Shown here: positions 21,086-32,582 of the stretch, in pieces
Numbering within the stretch: the first letter of the stretch is position 1
Layout of the letters: each line of letters opens with the position of its first letter
Assembly (NCBI GenBank): GCA_022495005.1
Contig: JAGYXB010001576.1
Location: 62,001 to 126,000 of the forward strand
DNA: 64,000 nt
Reading direction: 5' to 3'
DNA from: Rhyacophila brunnea
Lineage: Eukaryota > Arthropoda > Insecta > Trichoptera > Rhyacophilidae
The notes under the pieces: generated by a model
What the model saw: the letters and a program-made list of their open reading frames with translations, nothing else
Told to the model about the DNA's origin: nothing
The model's database searches: none
Translations under genes and position numbers: made by a program

Positions 21086-21358
21086 ATAACGAATTGTTTT
21101 AATTTGAATTGAATATAACTGCCTTATATTTAATCGGCACTGATTCAGTGGGCAAATAAAAGTCCCCATCGATGACGATAACGTATTTACGTCAATATAC
21201 GTAGAGTAGTATTTTAAGTTTTGACCCTTGACGCATGCGAGGTCGTTTCAGCGGACGAACACGACGGGGGAAATCAGTCAATGGTAGCTAGACATAACCA
21301 ACACAAACATAATATGAATTGAGATACCACGCACACAATATACTAAAACAACGTCGCA
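21086..21358. other. Spacer, nothing recognised
   Basis: Moderately GC-rich at 21230-21275. No motif recognised. Confidence 0.4.
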
Positions 21359-21366
21359 TGCTTGAC

Positions 21367-23517
21367 TAGGGATTCCAATCCCGGGATTCCGAACTATATT
21401 AGATACCTATGAATCCCGGAATTGGTAAACATAATCCCGAAACTTTCAGGATTTATTTTTTTTAACAATTTTTATGGAAAATAACATAAAAATGAAAATA
21501 TAACAGAAAAAATACTTTAATAACATAAAATAACTACGATAGAAATAAACTGAGATTGAATGAAGTTTGATTTATTACCCATGTGTTACCAATTCATTTT
21601 ATTATTTCACATAAATTAATAAAAATGAGAAATATTGGAAAAAAACAAGGCTTCGCACTTTCTTGATGTTATGAATTTGAGAAATAGAATAAAGATAAAT
21701 CAAGAAACATTTAGTTAGACGTTTCAACCAGAAAACGCTATTCTGGAGACCTACTGATCACAGGGGGGATCACCGGATACTTCATGCTAGTTTGTATTTA
21801 TTGTCAACACAATATGTTATTTTTTATGTTAATTGAACTTGTATTTTTATTTGTTATCTTTTCACAAATAAATATAACTGTTTTACTCTCACATTATTAT
21901 TCATATTACAATATCATTTACTCCATTACACCTAGGTATTTTCAAGGTTGAACGTGCACAGTATTAACAATAAATGTCTTAAGGGGGGACATGCTCGTCG
22001 AAGGTCAAAATTGAGTTTTTATTGTATTTTCAAACCATGATCCTGGACACTCCTTAAACGTTGTAGATAATCTATTTATATAATTTTGAAGCCTTATTAT
22101 CCTTTATAGTTATTTTAAACATTTGATGACTGCATAAAGTATTTTTGTTACATAAAATAGTATTCTTTTAAACCTCTCGCTCTAATGTTTTAGAATATAG
22201 TCATATTTCGGTACATAACTGTGCAGTGGTGTTAAGAGTTTTTACATTTATTAATTTTTAAACGCATTTATAAAACCATTAGTATAATTTATTACGAGAT
22301 AATTTTTGTAAAATATTCACGATAAAAAATTATATTGATAATCTCTGTGATCCCAAATTTGACAAGAATTAGGCATTTTATTATTCAAAAAATCGGCAAG
22401 ATTAACACATTTGAAGATGAATCTAAAGATACTTATTATAAGCTATGTTTTTGAGCATTCAAGTGTGATAAACATCTTATGAATAATGATTGCTTTATAA
22501 TAATTATTGACCTAAGAATAAGGTAGTGTTTTTTTGAAATACGCCATTTCTTTTGTCATTCCCCAGTGGTTAAGCTACAACATACGGCCGTAGCCATAAA
22601 TTGACAAACTATAATTAAAGTAGGGAGTAAAATTATGTTAACGCGCGTGTTTGAACATGTACCTAACCGAATTTTTTTTTATTTTTTTTTAAACGGTACA
22701 TGTTCAAACACGCGCGTCAATATCATTTTACTCCCTACTTCAATTATAGTTTGTCAATTTATGGCTACGGCCGTATGTTGTAGCTTAACCACTGGGGAAT
22801 GCCAAAAGAAATGGCGTATTTCAAAAAAACACTACCTTATTCTTAGGTCAATAATTATTATAAAGCAATCATTATTCATAAGATGTTTATCACACTTGAA
22901 TGGTCAAAGACATAGCTTATAATAAATATCTTTAGAATCATCTTCAAATGTGTTAATCTTGCCGATTTTTTGAATAATAAAATGCCTAATTCTTGTCAAA
23001 TTTGGGATCACAGAGATTATCAATATAATTTTATCGTGAATATTTTACAAAAATTATCTCGTAATAAATTATACTAATGGTTTTATAAATGCGTTTAAAA
23101 ATTAATAAATGTAAAAAATCTTAACACCACTGCACAGTTATGTACCGAAATATGACTATATTCTAAAACATTAGAGCGAGAGGTTTAAAAGAATACTATT
23201 TTATGTAACAAAAAATACTTTATGCAGTCATCAAATGTTTAAAATAACTATAAAGGATAATAAGGCTTCAAAATTATATAAATACATCATCTACAACGTT
23301 TAAGGAGTGTCCAGGATCATGGTTTGAATATACAATAAAAACTCAATTTTGACCTTCGACGAGCATGTCCCCCCTTAAGTTAATAGTATAAATTATTTAT
23401 TTTATTAATTTTTGACCGATTTTATTAATGTTTTTTTGTATATATAAAATTTTTATGTTAACTATCAAAAAATGCCAATCCCGGAATCAAAAATTTGGCT
23501 CGGGATTGGATTCCCTA
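21367..23517. mobile_element. hAT-like element hosting a large palindromic insert
   Basis: The left end is tagggattccaatcccggga. The right end is the inverse of tagggaatccaatcccgagc. Flanking octamers are tgcttgac (21359-21366) and ttcatgac (23518-23525), 6 of 8 identical, consistent with an old 8-bp hAT duplication. Subterminal GGGATT/AATCCC blocks recur near both ends (21367-21460, 23470-23517). Almost all of the interior is the palindrome at 21979-23378. Without it the element is roughly 750 bp and has no coding capacity. Confidence 0.7.
21979..23378. mobile_element. Foldback element: near-perfect 685-bp inverted repeat in TTAA sites
   Basis: Two arms (21978-22663 and 22695-23379) are reverse complements over nearly their full length with only scattered differences. 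They are separated by a 31-bp T-rich spacer. The termini are TTAA-ggggggacatgctcgtcg and its inverse. Both outer ends lie at TTAA (21979-21982 and 23375-23378), which fits a piggyBac-type target duplication. The open frame at 22635-22922 is made by the arm itself. There is no transposase. A palindrome this long and clean suggests a recent origin or gene conversion between the arms. Confidence 0.85.
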
Positions 23518-23525
23518 TTCATGAC

Positions 23526-23795
23526 TAAATCATACTACTATATCATAATCTTGATATAATTTATTTTTAAATTCTTGTCGATAAGTAAAGATTTTTCGTA
23601 GCTAAATAAGTAGGTATGTATTGCCTCTTTAATTTCGTAGTCCATAGTGTATCGTTGTTTTATTTTTGGAAGCTTAAATAGGTAATAATATATAAATTAC
23701 TTAAATTAACCAGAGGATAAATATATTAACTATTGCTTAGAGTGCTTAGACAATTTCAACAATAAATGGTTTCATACCTAATTTTGAAAACACGT
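23526..23795. other. Spacer, nothing recognised
   Basis: No family member or coding signal. Confidence 0.4.
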
Positions 23796-23799
23796 GGCC

Positions 23800-23930
23800 C
23801 TCGTAGTTCATTGCATAAATTATTGTCTTCACATCCAGGGGCTCCGTGTTTAATTCCACACGAGGCGTGAGGTCACAATATATTAATAATTTGGTTTTTT
23901 CAAAGCCTGGATGTTTATGTGATCATTTCA
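23800..23930 (+). repeat. SINE-J copy 2 (degraded)
   Basis: Parallels 2155-2290: 'ccctcgtagttca-ttgcataaa' in place of 'ctcgtggtgaagttagtaagg', a decayed B-box region, and the shared tail ttttttcaaagcctggatgt. Confidence 0.4.
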
Positions 23931-23984
23931 CTTATAATATTATACAATTGTCATTGGGGCTCATGACTTGTAGCATAAAAAATA

Positions 23985-24120
23985 ATATAATATATTGAAC
24001 ATACATAATTTTGAAAACACTTCCGAGATAATATATTAAAACCAATAGAAAAAATATTTTTGACAAAAAGTGTTACATTGTTAAATCACGTGAATTATTT
24101 GTTGAATAAAAAATAGTTAA
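23985..24120 (-). repeat. SINE-D copy 4, 3' end only
   Basis: The reverse complement gives the family end ('ttggttttaatatattatctcggaagtgttttcaaaattatgtatgttcaa' in pieces). The tRNA-like head is missing. Confidence 0.5.
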
Positions 24121-24241
24121 TTAAATGATTTCACGTCAGATTTTAATTTTAATATTGTAATTCAAGACTGAAAGTACATACAATTTTTAAAATGACATAT
24201 AATCTCAAAATAATTACAACTTAAAAAGAACTTTTTACATA

Positions 24242-24620
24242 CAACGTTTTTAAATTTTCTGTTGAATCATGTAAACTTGACTTGACTAGCTTAAACGACC
24301 AAAAACATTGTACTTGATAGAAATAGGTACTGAATAACTGTCATTTCATATTGATTTCCATACTAACGCACGTATATATTATTTAATAATTTAGTATTAG
24401 GACCCCCTAGCAACTAATAATGGTATCGAAATAACTTTTTATACAAAACAGAATTAACTGAAAATGAATTCAATTCTACTTAAAGATGGCTAAAAGTATT
24501 AAAAAATGCATTGGCATCGTGTTCTGATGTATTCTAAAAATTTTCAAATGTCTAGCTAGTCGGAAGTTAGTTAAAAATCGAATGCAAGATTTGTACTGGA
24601 TAAACAACTACCGGACAAAT
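24242..24620 (-). mobile_element. MITE-C copy 3
   Basis: In reverse orientation it starts after TA at 24240-24241 with caacgtttttaaattttctg. It shares 'ttgatttccatactaacgca', 'actgaaaatgaattcaattc', 'aaagatggctaaaagtatta' and 'ctagctagtcggaagttagt'. The far end is altered ('ccggacaaatggttaac') and lacks the second TIR. Confidence 0.7.
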
Positions 24621-25420
24621 GGTTAACCAAACCAACCTTCATTCTACAAAGGCTCATATTATGATCTTTTTCTGATCGAACATGGTAAAGAATAGTAGCT
24701 CACTTATTATTGTATTATCTGGTAGTTTGTAGAGGTTTGCTCAACTCTACAACTGACGTATTATTGTTTATGCTCATTATATAGCATAGACAATAACACA
24801 AACAGAAAAATGTGACAGTCGACAAAACAGTTTTCAACAATATTTACGCGCCCAACTCCGCGTAACATTCAACCTTAATTCAAATTATAATGTAAACCTT
24901 CCAACTCAGCATACAACCAATGTGATAGTCCTTTATTAGTGCCGTGTTCATCCAAACTTTATTTCTACAATAAAAAATTAAAGGAAATACCAACACTGTG
25001 TATTATTCAACTGTGTCCCGAATATACCATGTCACGCATTACACACCAAGCAACCTTCTACGATATAAACATTAACATCTACATTCAGCATCTTCGATAA
25101 CCCCCGATAAGTTACAAAAGACTAGGGACCGAGAATAACGGACACAACAAGGGTATGCACTCGTCAAGCAGTCTATTGAGAGTGGCGATTACAATTTAAA
25201 ATGTATTTCCCAAAAATATATATTTTTTTGTAATGTGTTTGTATAAATATTACTCTTCTTTTTCAATTTTTGTATTGACATTTATACCCCATTGTAAGGA
25301 AAATTACATCAAAAGCCTTCGTCATGTAAAACAGCCTGTTGATATTTTGAAAGCATATAATAAATATAGCTCTAGCTCTAGCACAACAACACGCCCGTTT
25401 CTCCGATTTTCTCTTTAATA
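24621..25420. other. Spacer, nothing recognised
   Basis: Somewhat less AT-rich at 24840-25150 and without stops clustered as in the neighbours, but no motif was recognised. An aged LTR or UTR is possible. Confidence 0.35.
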
Positions 25421-25421
25421 A

Positions 25422-25500
25422 CACCCCCACCTCCCCAACGGAATGAAACAAGCCGATGAGGAGGTGGGCGGGCCTGTTCTACCTCAGGCGGGGTCATTTC
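25422..25500. other. GC-rich hairpin
   Basis: cacccccacctccccaacgg and gaggaggtgggcgggcc form an inverted pair (CCCACCTCC with GGAGGTGGG) around a short loop. The base composition is strikingly GC-rich compared with the flanks. Function unknown. Confidence 0.4.
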
Positions 25501-26930
25501 GTCCTCGGTAAGGGTCGTCCACACTCAGTAAAATAACTGTCAAAATATATTTTTTAAATTAAATATCAAATAAATTAACAAATTTATATTTAGAATAGTC
25601 TTTGCAAATTTACTCTAGATAAATTGTTATTGGTTATCCATTTGGCAAGAGTTTGTCGTTGTGAAAAAAATATATATGTATACTATGACAAAAATATATA
25701 AAATCACATTTGTCACGGTTATGTCATATTATTATTCATAACTAGCTCAAAATTACTAGGTAGCAGTGACACCAGTCCACATTCTTATCGATGCGCTCAA
25801 TATTAATACTATTTTTTACAATATGTATCGCTAAAGAACACCAATGAATACCAATGCGTGTGAGCGACATGCATGTACAGGACTAAGCGATTGAGTATAT
25901 GATACTGATGAAATGTGGGTGCTATATTTATGTGACCGCTCAACAAAAACGCGTGCGTCAGAGAGAGAGACAGCTCTTGCGTTACAGACAGACAGAAAAA
26001 TTAAGATAAATATAATATGAAGTTATACTTCACTTTCAATCATATTATATATAATATTTCAATAATTTTATTAATGATGCTATTACTAAATAATTATGCA
26101 TAGATCATACTATAATACACAAGTGTGTTTAAAGGTGATGCGTGTATACTATTATAATGTCATTAGAAATAGTCAATGTGGAAGATTTCAATAATTTCAA
26201 TATACCACTTATTTTCATAATTATTAACATACGTCTTATTTACTGTCTCCGTTTACTTATATTACTTTTGTCTAAAATATTACAGCATCATCTAGTAAGT
26301 CACCTTCAGCAGGTTTCTCTGCCTGATTACGTCTTACACCTCGCCACACTCACACACCGGTGAATATGCCTCACATTTTCAGGTTAATCTTGCACCTTCG
26401 GATACCGAATTTCAGTCTACTCAATGCAAACATCGAAAGACAATGGATACCATTGAGACTTCAACTCACTAACCTCAGCTGGATAGAGTCAGCAGTATGT
26501 CATTACATTTTTTAGTCCATCTCTCTTTTGAGTAATAGTTCATTTCGATCTACTTTTATATTATTAGTAATTTTTTCTTTTTTTATAGAGGAGGATTTTA
26601 TATTCTGTATAAAATTATCCCCAGTAGATTATTTTGTATATATTTTTAATAATTAATGTCAGAATAAAATATTCAAAAGTAACATCCTATTATTTCTGTA
26701 ATATGTAAAATATTTAACCAATATAATTTTGAACGAAAAATAAATTTAAATTTAAAATATATAAAAAAAAAGTTGTGCAATGCATTATGAAAATTCGTGT
26801 TTGACAGGTATATTCAGAAAAATGGCCACCAAAAATCAGTTGGACTCATGTGATAATAATTATTAAGTTTAGTGAAAATACATTCCAACGGACAACTAGA
26901 CAAGATGATTGGTAATATACAAAAAGAGAA
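25501..26930. other. AT-rich spacer, nothing recognised
   Basis: A short GC-richer stretch at 26320-26480 (tctgcctgattacgtcttac...) might be an old coding fragment, but no motif is visible. Confidence 0.35.
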
Positions 26931-26934
26931 TTCA

Positions 26935-27300
26935 TTATGCTAAAAATAAATCGCATTTATTTACTTTAATGAGGCAGTCTGAACGTGCCTTTGGATGTCC
27001 TGAAAGCCTTTGAAAGACAAATACGGCGCACGCGCGCAATGTACTGCGACAAACTTTCCATCCAGGTAACGCTCCAATCGCTGAACCTGAACTCTTGGTG
27101 ATGCGAATGCGCCAACGATGATACCGTGATGCGGACCCGGGAGCTTCTATATGAGGTTTCCATGGTGATGACGCGTTGCTATGACGACCTAAGGGTAGCA
27201 TTTCCATAGCAACGGCGTCTTCAAGGGTAATAGACGACGTTTTCTGATGTTGTTTTTTGTTATTTTTTAGTGAGGTAGGTGTGTGAGTAAAAAAATGCAA
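26935..27300 (-). other. GC-rich island with long minus-strand frame (unrecognised)
   Basis: The region at 26970-27250 is far GC-richer than the surroundings. Two overlapping minus-strand frames (26935-27300, 121 codons; 26966-27163, 65 codons) are open. Neither shows a motif I recognise. Clustered X-box-like sites lie at 27156-27213. It could be an exon, a regulatory island or a fragment of an unknown mobile element. Confidence 0.3.
27156..27213. promoter_or_regulatory. Cluster of X-box (RFX-type) motifs
   Basis: gttgctatgacgac (27175-27188) and atttccatagcaac (27200-27213) both fit RYYNYYWWRRNRAC, the consensus for RFX/DAF-19 binding upstream of ciliary genes. gtttccatggtgat (27156-27169) fits at 13 of 14 positions. 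The consensus is known; binding here is inference. Confidence 0.35.
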
Positions 27301-27507
27301 TCTCAGTGAATGAGCTCTCTTCTTGAGTTGAGTGAAGATATTTACACCAAAGAATCTATTATAGAAACAAATTGGTACCTACCTAAGAATTATTGAAAAA
27401 TATATTATATAATATGAAATTACTTAAAATTAGTTTGGTTTTTTATGTTGTCATTTAAAAAACGATTTTAATGTGGTTGATTTAGTAACTAAAGCAAAAT
27501 GATTTTA

Positions 27508-27956
27508 CCACGTTTTTCTTAGCTCGTATTCTTGTTTATCCGGTGGTTGTTTATCCCGTACAAATCTTGCAATCGATGTTTAACTAACTTCCCGACTAGC
27601 TAGACATTTGAAACTTTTAGAATATATCAGAACACAATGCCAATGCATTCTTTTAATACTTTTAGCAATCTTTAAGTAGAATAGAATTCATTTTCAGTTA
27701 ATTCTGTTTTGTATGAAAAGTTATTTTGGAAGAAATCCGTAATCCAATCCACTATTATTGGTTGCTAAATAAATTATTAATATATACGTGCGTTACTATA
27801 GAAATCAAAATGACATTTCAGTATTCTATATTTTTTTGTTTGTTTGTTGGAAAATAGCAAAAAAATGATTTTATGATAATTGTATTATTTGTCCTAAATT
27901 ATTAATACATAGAATTGTCAAGTTTATGGGATTCAACAGAAAATTTAAAAACGTGG
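27508..27956 (+). mobile_element. MITE-C copy 4 (best preserved)
   Basis: TIRs ccacgtttttcttagctcg and ...aatttaaaaacgtgg lie between TA dinucleotides (27506-27507 and 27957-27958). This gives the family boundaries and a Tc1/mariner-type TA duplication. No coding capacity. A 'tttgtttgtttgtt' run lies at about 27837. Confidence 0.8.
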
Positions 27957-28163
27957 TATATAAAAAGTTCTTTTTATCTTGTAATTTTATTATTTCTCTA
28001 CATTGCTTCTCTGCAGTGCTTACTTTCATACTGTTATTAACGAGTTTATGTGATTGTTAAATTAAATAATTATATTTCATTATATTTTTTGTTTTATGTT
28101 TATGTATATAAAGCGTAGGGATAGATTCTTGGGTTTCCACCGCGTGTACTTCTTCCTTCTTTC

Positions 28164-28203
28164 CTCGACGTTTCGGGCTCGTTGCAGAGGCCATTATCAA
28201 GAG
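28164..28203 (-). other. Stem-loop resembling a Penelope-type hammerhead motif
   Basis: On the minus strand the sequence reads cttgataatggcctctgcaa followed by cgagcccgaaacgtcgagg. Its layout resembles the CTGAUGA - stem - GAAAC arrangement of hammerhead motifs reported in Penelope-like elements. The core is imperfect (CTTGATAA instead of CTGATGA). Confidence 0.35.
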
Positions 28204-28439
28204 ATATGTGCTAAATATTTTGTAATTATAATTTATAATCATGGCGCATAAAGTTATGGGCTTTATTTGTTTTCTTCTGCTGGCCTGCTCCCATTCATTT
28301 CAAGCTCTGCTTCTATGACTAATAAACATTATATTTTTTGATATGTCATATTTTTATACATCACGATAATATATAACAATATGATTATGTGTAGTTGTTG
28401 ATTATAATTACCTACATGATTTTTAACTTTTGTAATATT

Positions 28440-28955
28440 TTTTAAGCAAATCATGCCTAATATTAAAAATATAACTAAGTATTTTATTCTTAATGTAATG
28501 TTAAAAAATCCGTCAGATATACATTATAATTATTATATCGTTATGTTATTGCGACGGATGGTTTTCAATTCTGGTGTCCTAATGAATTTGAATTTATATG
28601 CTCCTGTCAATTACCTACGTGGTCACAGCCATGATTTATTCTGGATCGGAACCATTTCCTCGTGCCAAGCCTATCAGACACCATTAGCGAGGGGTGCATA
28701 ATTAGTAAATGCGCATCCTAAAGACATAGACATTTTCAATGATGTACTTTGCATTTTATTTTTGAAACATTATTTTTCCGTATAAAATCTTATGTTTTGG
28801 TTTTATTTTTTTGTTATTATTATTATTATTATCTATACTCACTTTTTCTCTCTTGTGATGGTAATATTTATTATAATGTAAATCTCATGATGTGTTCGTC
28901 TAGAATTTAGATTTGTTATGTCCACAATGTTTTGTTTTCTTAAATAAATAACCGA
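28440..28955 (+). pseudogene. LINE (family N) ORF2 C-terminus and 3' UTR
   Basis: Plus-strand frame (about 28549-28700): RRMVFNSGVLMNLNLYAPVNYLRGHSHDLFW, then PLARGA and, past a stop, VNAHPKDIDIFNDVL. This is the jockey/R1-like LINE end pattern 'PELLxxLNxxAPxxxLRxRxxDLF...PLxRxxRLxNxxxxDIDIF'. The 3' UTR ('atgtaaatctcatgatgtgt', 'gatttgttatgtccacaat') matches that of the copy at 55640-56012 and ends in aaataaataa. The protein is cut and has a stop, so it is dead. Confidence 0.7.
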
Positions 28956-29535
28956 ATAATATATATAAACAATGAAAAGGCTTCAAATAACAGTAAACTG
29001 AACTCAGTTTAAAACGATTATAATATAAATATACTGAGGTCAATCCAAAAAAAACATATTCATTCAGTTGAAATATTTTATAGATTTGACACGTCATATT
29101 ATTTGCAATACGACCAAAGAAAATTGTATAACTAGCTATACACCAGCCTCGTAGAATTTAACTTCACTTCAAAAATAGTATCTTTTATTTAGGCTGCCTA
29201 AGGGTCAGCCTCGTATCCTGCGGACATACATATTGTTATGATTATGACAGGTGCTTGAATTATTTTTCCGCTTGCAGGAACCCTGACCGGAAATTGCCGT
29301 AAGGCTATTTCTGAATAGGTTATTCCACGAATGTCGAACCTTTTTCTGTACAGGAGCTATTTTTAATTTAAATAGCGAGAAATTTCTCTAAATATTTTTA
29401 TTCTTCACAAATCGGCAATAAACATAGCCACAATGAAACTTTGCAGAGAGATACATGAGCATAACGTCTTAGAATAACAAGTAGTATTTAAGTTTAATAT
29501 AAAATACTGTCGAACTTTCATAGCTTTTATTGGTT
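28956..29535. other. Spacer, nothing recognised
   Basis: No family member recognised. The minus-strand open frame at 28900-29097 partly covers the LINE UTR. Confidence 0.4.
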
Positions 29536-29539
29536 TAGC

Positions 29540-29690
29540 CGAATATTATGGGTACATTGGTACCACTGCGTTACAAACACTCCAGTTCATAAACGGACAC
29601 TGCAGTGATGTGCCGTTGGGGTAGGCAGGTTCAACGTGGCTTGGGCCAGCTGTTACTCAAAAGGCGGCAAATCGAGGAGAATCATTTGGT
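29540..29690. repeat. Repeat-H copy 1
   Basis: atattatgggtacattggta followed by ccactgcgttacaaacactc recurs at 50970-51015 ('aatattatgggtacattcat', 'caactgcgttacaaatactc'). Unclassified. Confidence 0.4.
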
Positions 29691-29829
29691 ATATATAGAA
29701 ATAACTAGGTACATACATTTAGTAATAACGAAAATATCTTTCCATTAAAAAATTCAGCTAACTGGTTAGAAATAAAATGTATTATTTAACATATTAAAAG
29801 GTTTAATATGACTGTATTTTTTTGTCGAG

Positions 29830-30235
29830 TTTGCGATGTCTAATTTACTTATGTTGCCTTTCGATATCCATGGTGACAAGAAACGATGCACGGATGTGCA
29901 AAACAGTGCACGGATGATACAAAATACTGTATTAAAAAAATGGAGTGACATTTTCACGCTGCCCAAGGGCGGCATTATGTCTAGGGACGTCACTAGAATA
30001 CTGCAGCTCTCAGTGATTGAAGTAATCTCTAAGAGACGCTTTACGTGATTTGAACATGTTGTGTTCTGGATACCACCAGAGAGTGCGACATTCCGTATTC
30101 TTATGGTGAAAATTCAAGGGCTCTGTCGCGTGGAATACCTTACCTCGAAAAGCGATTTACGTGATACAGGAAGTTGCGCGAACTTGAGCTTGCCCTATGC
30201 CCCAACGCTGGTGCATGACAGGTTGAAATAAGTAA
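29830..30235 (+). pseudogene. Degraded LINE ORF2 tail
   Basis: The frame at 29836-30048 ends with VISKRRFT, and past its stop comes FEHVVFWIPPESATFRIL. This resembles the post-RT block 'RRLRWFGHVxRMPPERxxRxxL' of insect LINE endonuclease-reverse transcriptases. Later pieces ('gggctctgtcgcgtggaatacc') may be the 'GxRxRGRPxxRW' region. Heavily decayed, so the assignment is tentative. Confidence 0.45.
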
Positions 30236-30688
30236 GTAACTAAAAATGAACAGAAATTTTTCCTTTTAAAAATCAACATGAAAAGGGTCACATTTTTTTG
30301 TCTGAGTAGTGAAACTAGATCATATTAATAGTTCGAAAAATGGCTCCAAAATCACCCGGTTGCATACACATGGGTTGACGTAATAATATTTCCCATAGCA
30401 TTTTCAGAATGGTTGAATTTAGATAACAGTTTTTCGCATCACTGAGAAGTGTAGATTGGCATCCACTTATAGAATTATTTATCGGGCTCCATTTATAAAA
30501 TGTGATCTATGGGTGATTTCCTGATAATCTAAAGATAAAATGATATCGAATAATATAATATCCAGGGGTGCCAACAGCGTTTTTATTACCAGATCTAGAA
30601 TTAATTGTGAGCAGTTTACAAAATTCGCATCTGGCGCATAGCGTTAAATCGAGCTTATTTCGACACAACAAGCAACAAGGATCACAAT
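30236..30688. other. Spacer, nothing recognised
   Basis: No coding or repeat signal identified. Confidence 0.35.
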
Positions 30689-30689
30689 A

Positions 30690-31345
30690 ACACGTTAGAA
30701 TTAATTGTATTCATTGTCAATGTGCATTTAATTAACCTTTTGGTTAGTGTACATATTGCCTGAAGATGCCGAAAGGCGAAACCTGGGCGGCAAAAAAACC
30801 TCAAAAAACTCACCAAAAGGCAATACACACTGACAACGAATACAGTTAACTCTAACATATATAACAAATTAATATAATAAAGTAGGTAAATACTTTATCA
30901 CCTACCTATAAGGATCACAATAAAAAAATGAATAGTTCAAGTAGTGTTTGTAAAAAACCCTTACCTTATCACTAATAATACATTCGATACGTGATAAATC
31001 GTCAAAACCTTATAATAGATCATTAGTAATTATAATAAATAAAAAAAACTACACTCAAAAGGTGTAAAATCGCCAATTCTGGGAACAATGGTAACGTATT
31101 GGGGATTTGATGGAGTCGATAACCGTCTTTAAAAAGTTATTAGTTAAACAAAAATATTCAATAATATTCTTACCTGCATCTTTTTTATTATATTATTTTC
31201 TAATCTATCAAATCCCCAAATAAACCCACCTTATATTATATAAATATAAAAATGGCTCAAATAGAATAGTACATAGCTTTAATTTATTAGAATTCAAATT
31301 CAAATTCCATCAAAGACTTTGGGTCGATAGTATTAATGATATATA
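30690..31345 (+). mobile_element. Repeat-E copy 3
   Basis: Motif at 30756-30793: ttgcctgaagatgccgaaag then gcgaaacctgggcggcaa. The flanks ttgcc and ggcaa pair with each other. The interior matches copy 4 in inverted order ('gtgtttgtaaaaaaccctta', 'gatcattagtaattataata'). The right end is 'tgggtcgatagtattaat' at about 31319-31336. No coding capacity. Confidence 0.6.
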
Positions 31346-32204
31346 TTTATATATTTTTGTAAACCTACTATTAATTTATAATAATAGATAGATTTTTTCT
31401 AACACATTAATTTATCAAACACAATATTAAAGTCAAGTTTCGTTTCCGTGCTTTTTAGAATTTACATAATAATTTATATTTATAATAAGGGATTTAGGCA
31501 GTCGCCGGCCATCTAGTGAAAAACAGGGAACACTGTCGCAATAATGATGGTTTGAGTCTGGATTCAGTGGAAATTTTAGAGTGAAATTTCAAACAAAGCT
31601 TTCACTTTCTTTCACAGACGTCTCTGCTTTTGAAAAATCGAAAACACAGGTCCATTTATTGAGACCTCATTATTGTGGCAAGATATGAAATTTCATACGT
31701 TCCGTAAACATATTATTGTGTAAGTACATAATTATAAAATAATTACAGGTTAAGTTTTGATATAAATGATATATAAATAATAGGCAGTTATGTTGGTAAA
31801 AATTAAAACTATTATTATTATTATAGTAAAATTATTTCTTCGTATTGTACACTCAACTTTTTACAACATAAGTACTCAATTAGTGTTTGCTTTCATCTGA
31901 TATCATTAGCCGTGGACGACCATTTGACCCATACGCAATGTAAGTAAGAACTGCCATTATTGGTAGTATTAAACTATGTCCCAGATAATCAAATTATAAA
32001 ATTAGCATTGTCAATAATTTAATTTACAATATAATATAATACACATTTTCCTAACCGAAAAATCTCACTATAAAATACTGAAGTTCTTACTATAAATGTG
32101 GTTTTTTTCACGTAGACCTCTTTTATAAGAACACCTGTAATTGTTTTTTCTATATTTTAATAATTGGTAATGCCAATTTAGAGTGCAATAAGTGTATTCC
32201 ACCA
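31346..32204. other. AT-rich spacer, nothing recognised
   Basis: A (TTA)n-like run lies at 31811-31823. No other signal. Confidence 0.4.
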
Positions 32205-32295
32205 AATGAGTTGCCTAGAGTCATAACTGACATTAAAAAATCGAGTTTTGAGATAATCGCAAAATACCACCAGATCACTGTTTTTTTAAATAAAA
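32205..32295. repeat. Solo end of TIR element I
   Basis: atgagttgcctagagtcata then 'atcgagttttgagataatcgcaaaa' and 'ccagatcactgttttttt' is the same as the inverted right end of the element at 3931-4426. No partner end was found nearby. Confidence 0.6.
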
Positions 32296-32464
32296 AGAAA
32301 ATCTAAATTAGATATTAAATATTCTAATCCCGCTTTTATAAATTCCTTAATATTCATTTCACGTAGTGTCCAATTATGGCAAACTCAGTAAATAGCTTAC
32401 TGCAATTATAATTTCCGTAATATCTATTTTTCCACAATATAGTCAGCCATATCCAATGACGTAC

Positions 32465-32582
32465 TTAACATACTCTTGTACCGACTGTTTACGCTGCAAA
32501 TAAAACTCGCTCCTCCGTCCATCGGAGCAACCACCAAATCTCGAACTCTTCATCATCCATCACACCATCATTCTTACATGTG
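32465..32582 (+). repeat. LTR-like repeat K, 3' fragment
   Basis: Shares 'cttgtaccgactgtttacgc', 'tgcaaataaaactcgctcct' and the trailing 'ctcttcatcatccatcacac' region with the ends of copies 1-3. Confidence 0.5.

Noticed and set aside
22635..22922. Open frame across the palindrome centre
   Set aside because: It is created by the inverted arms and has no recognisable motif.
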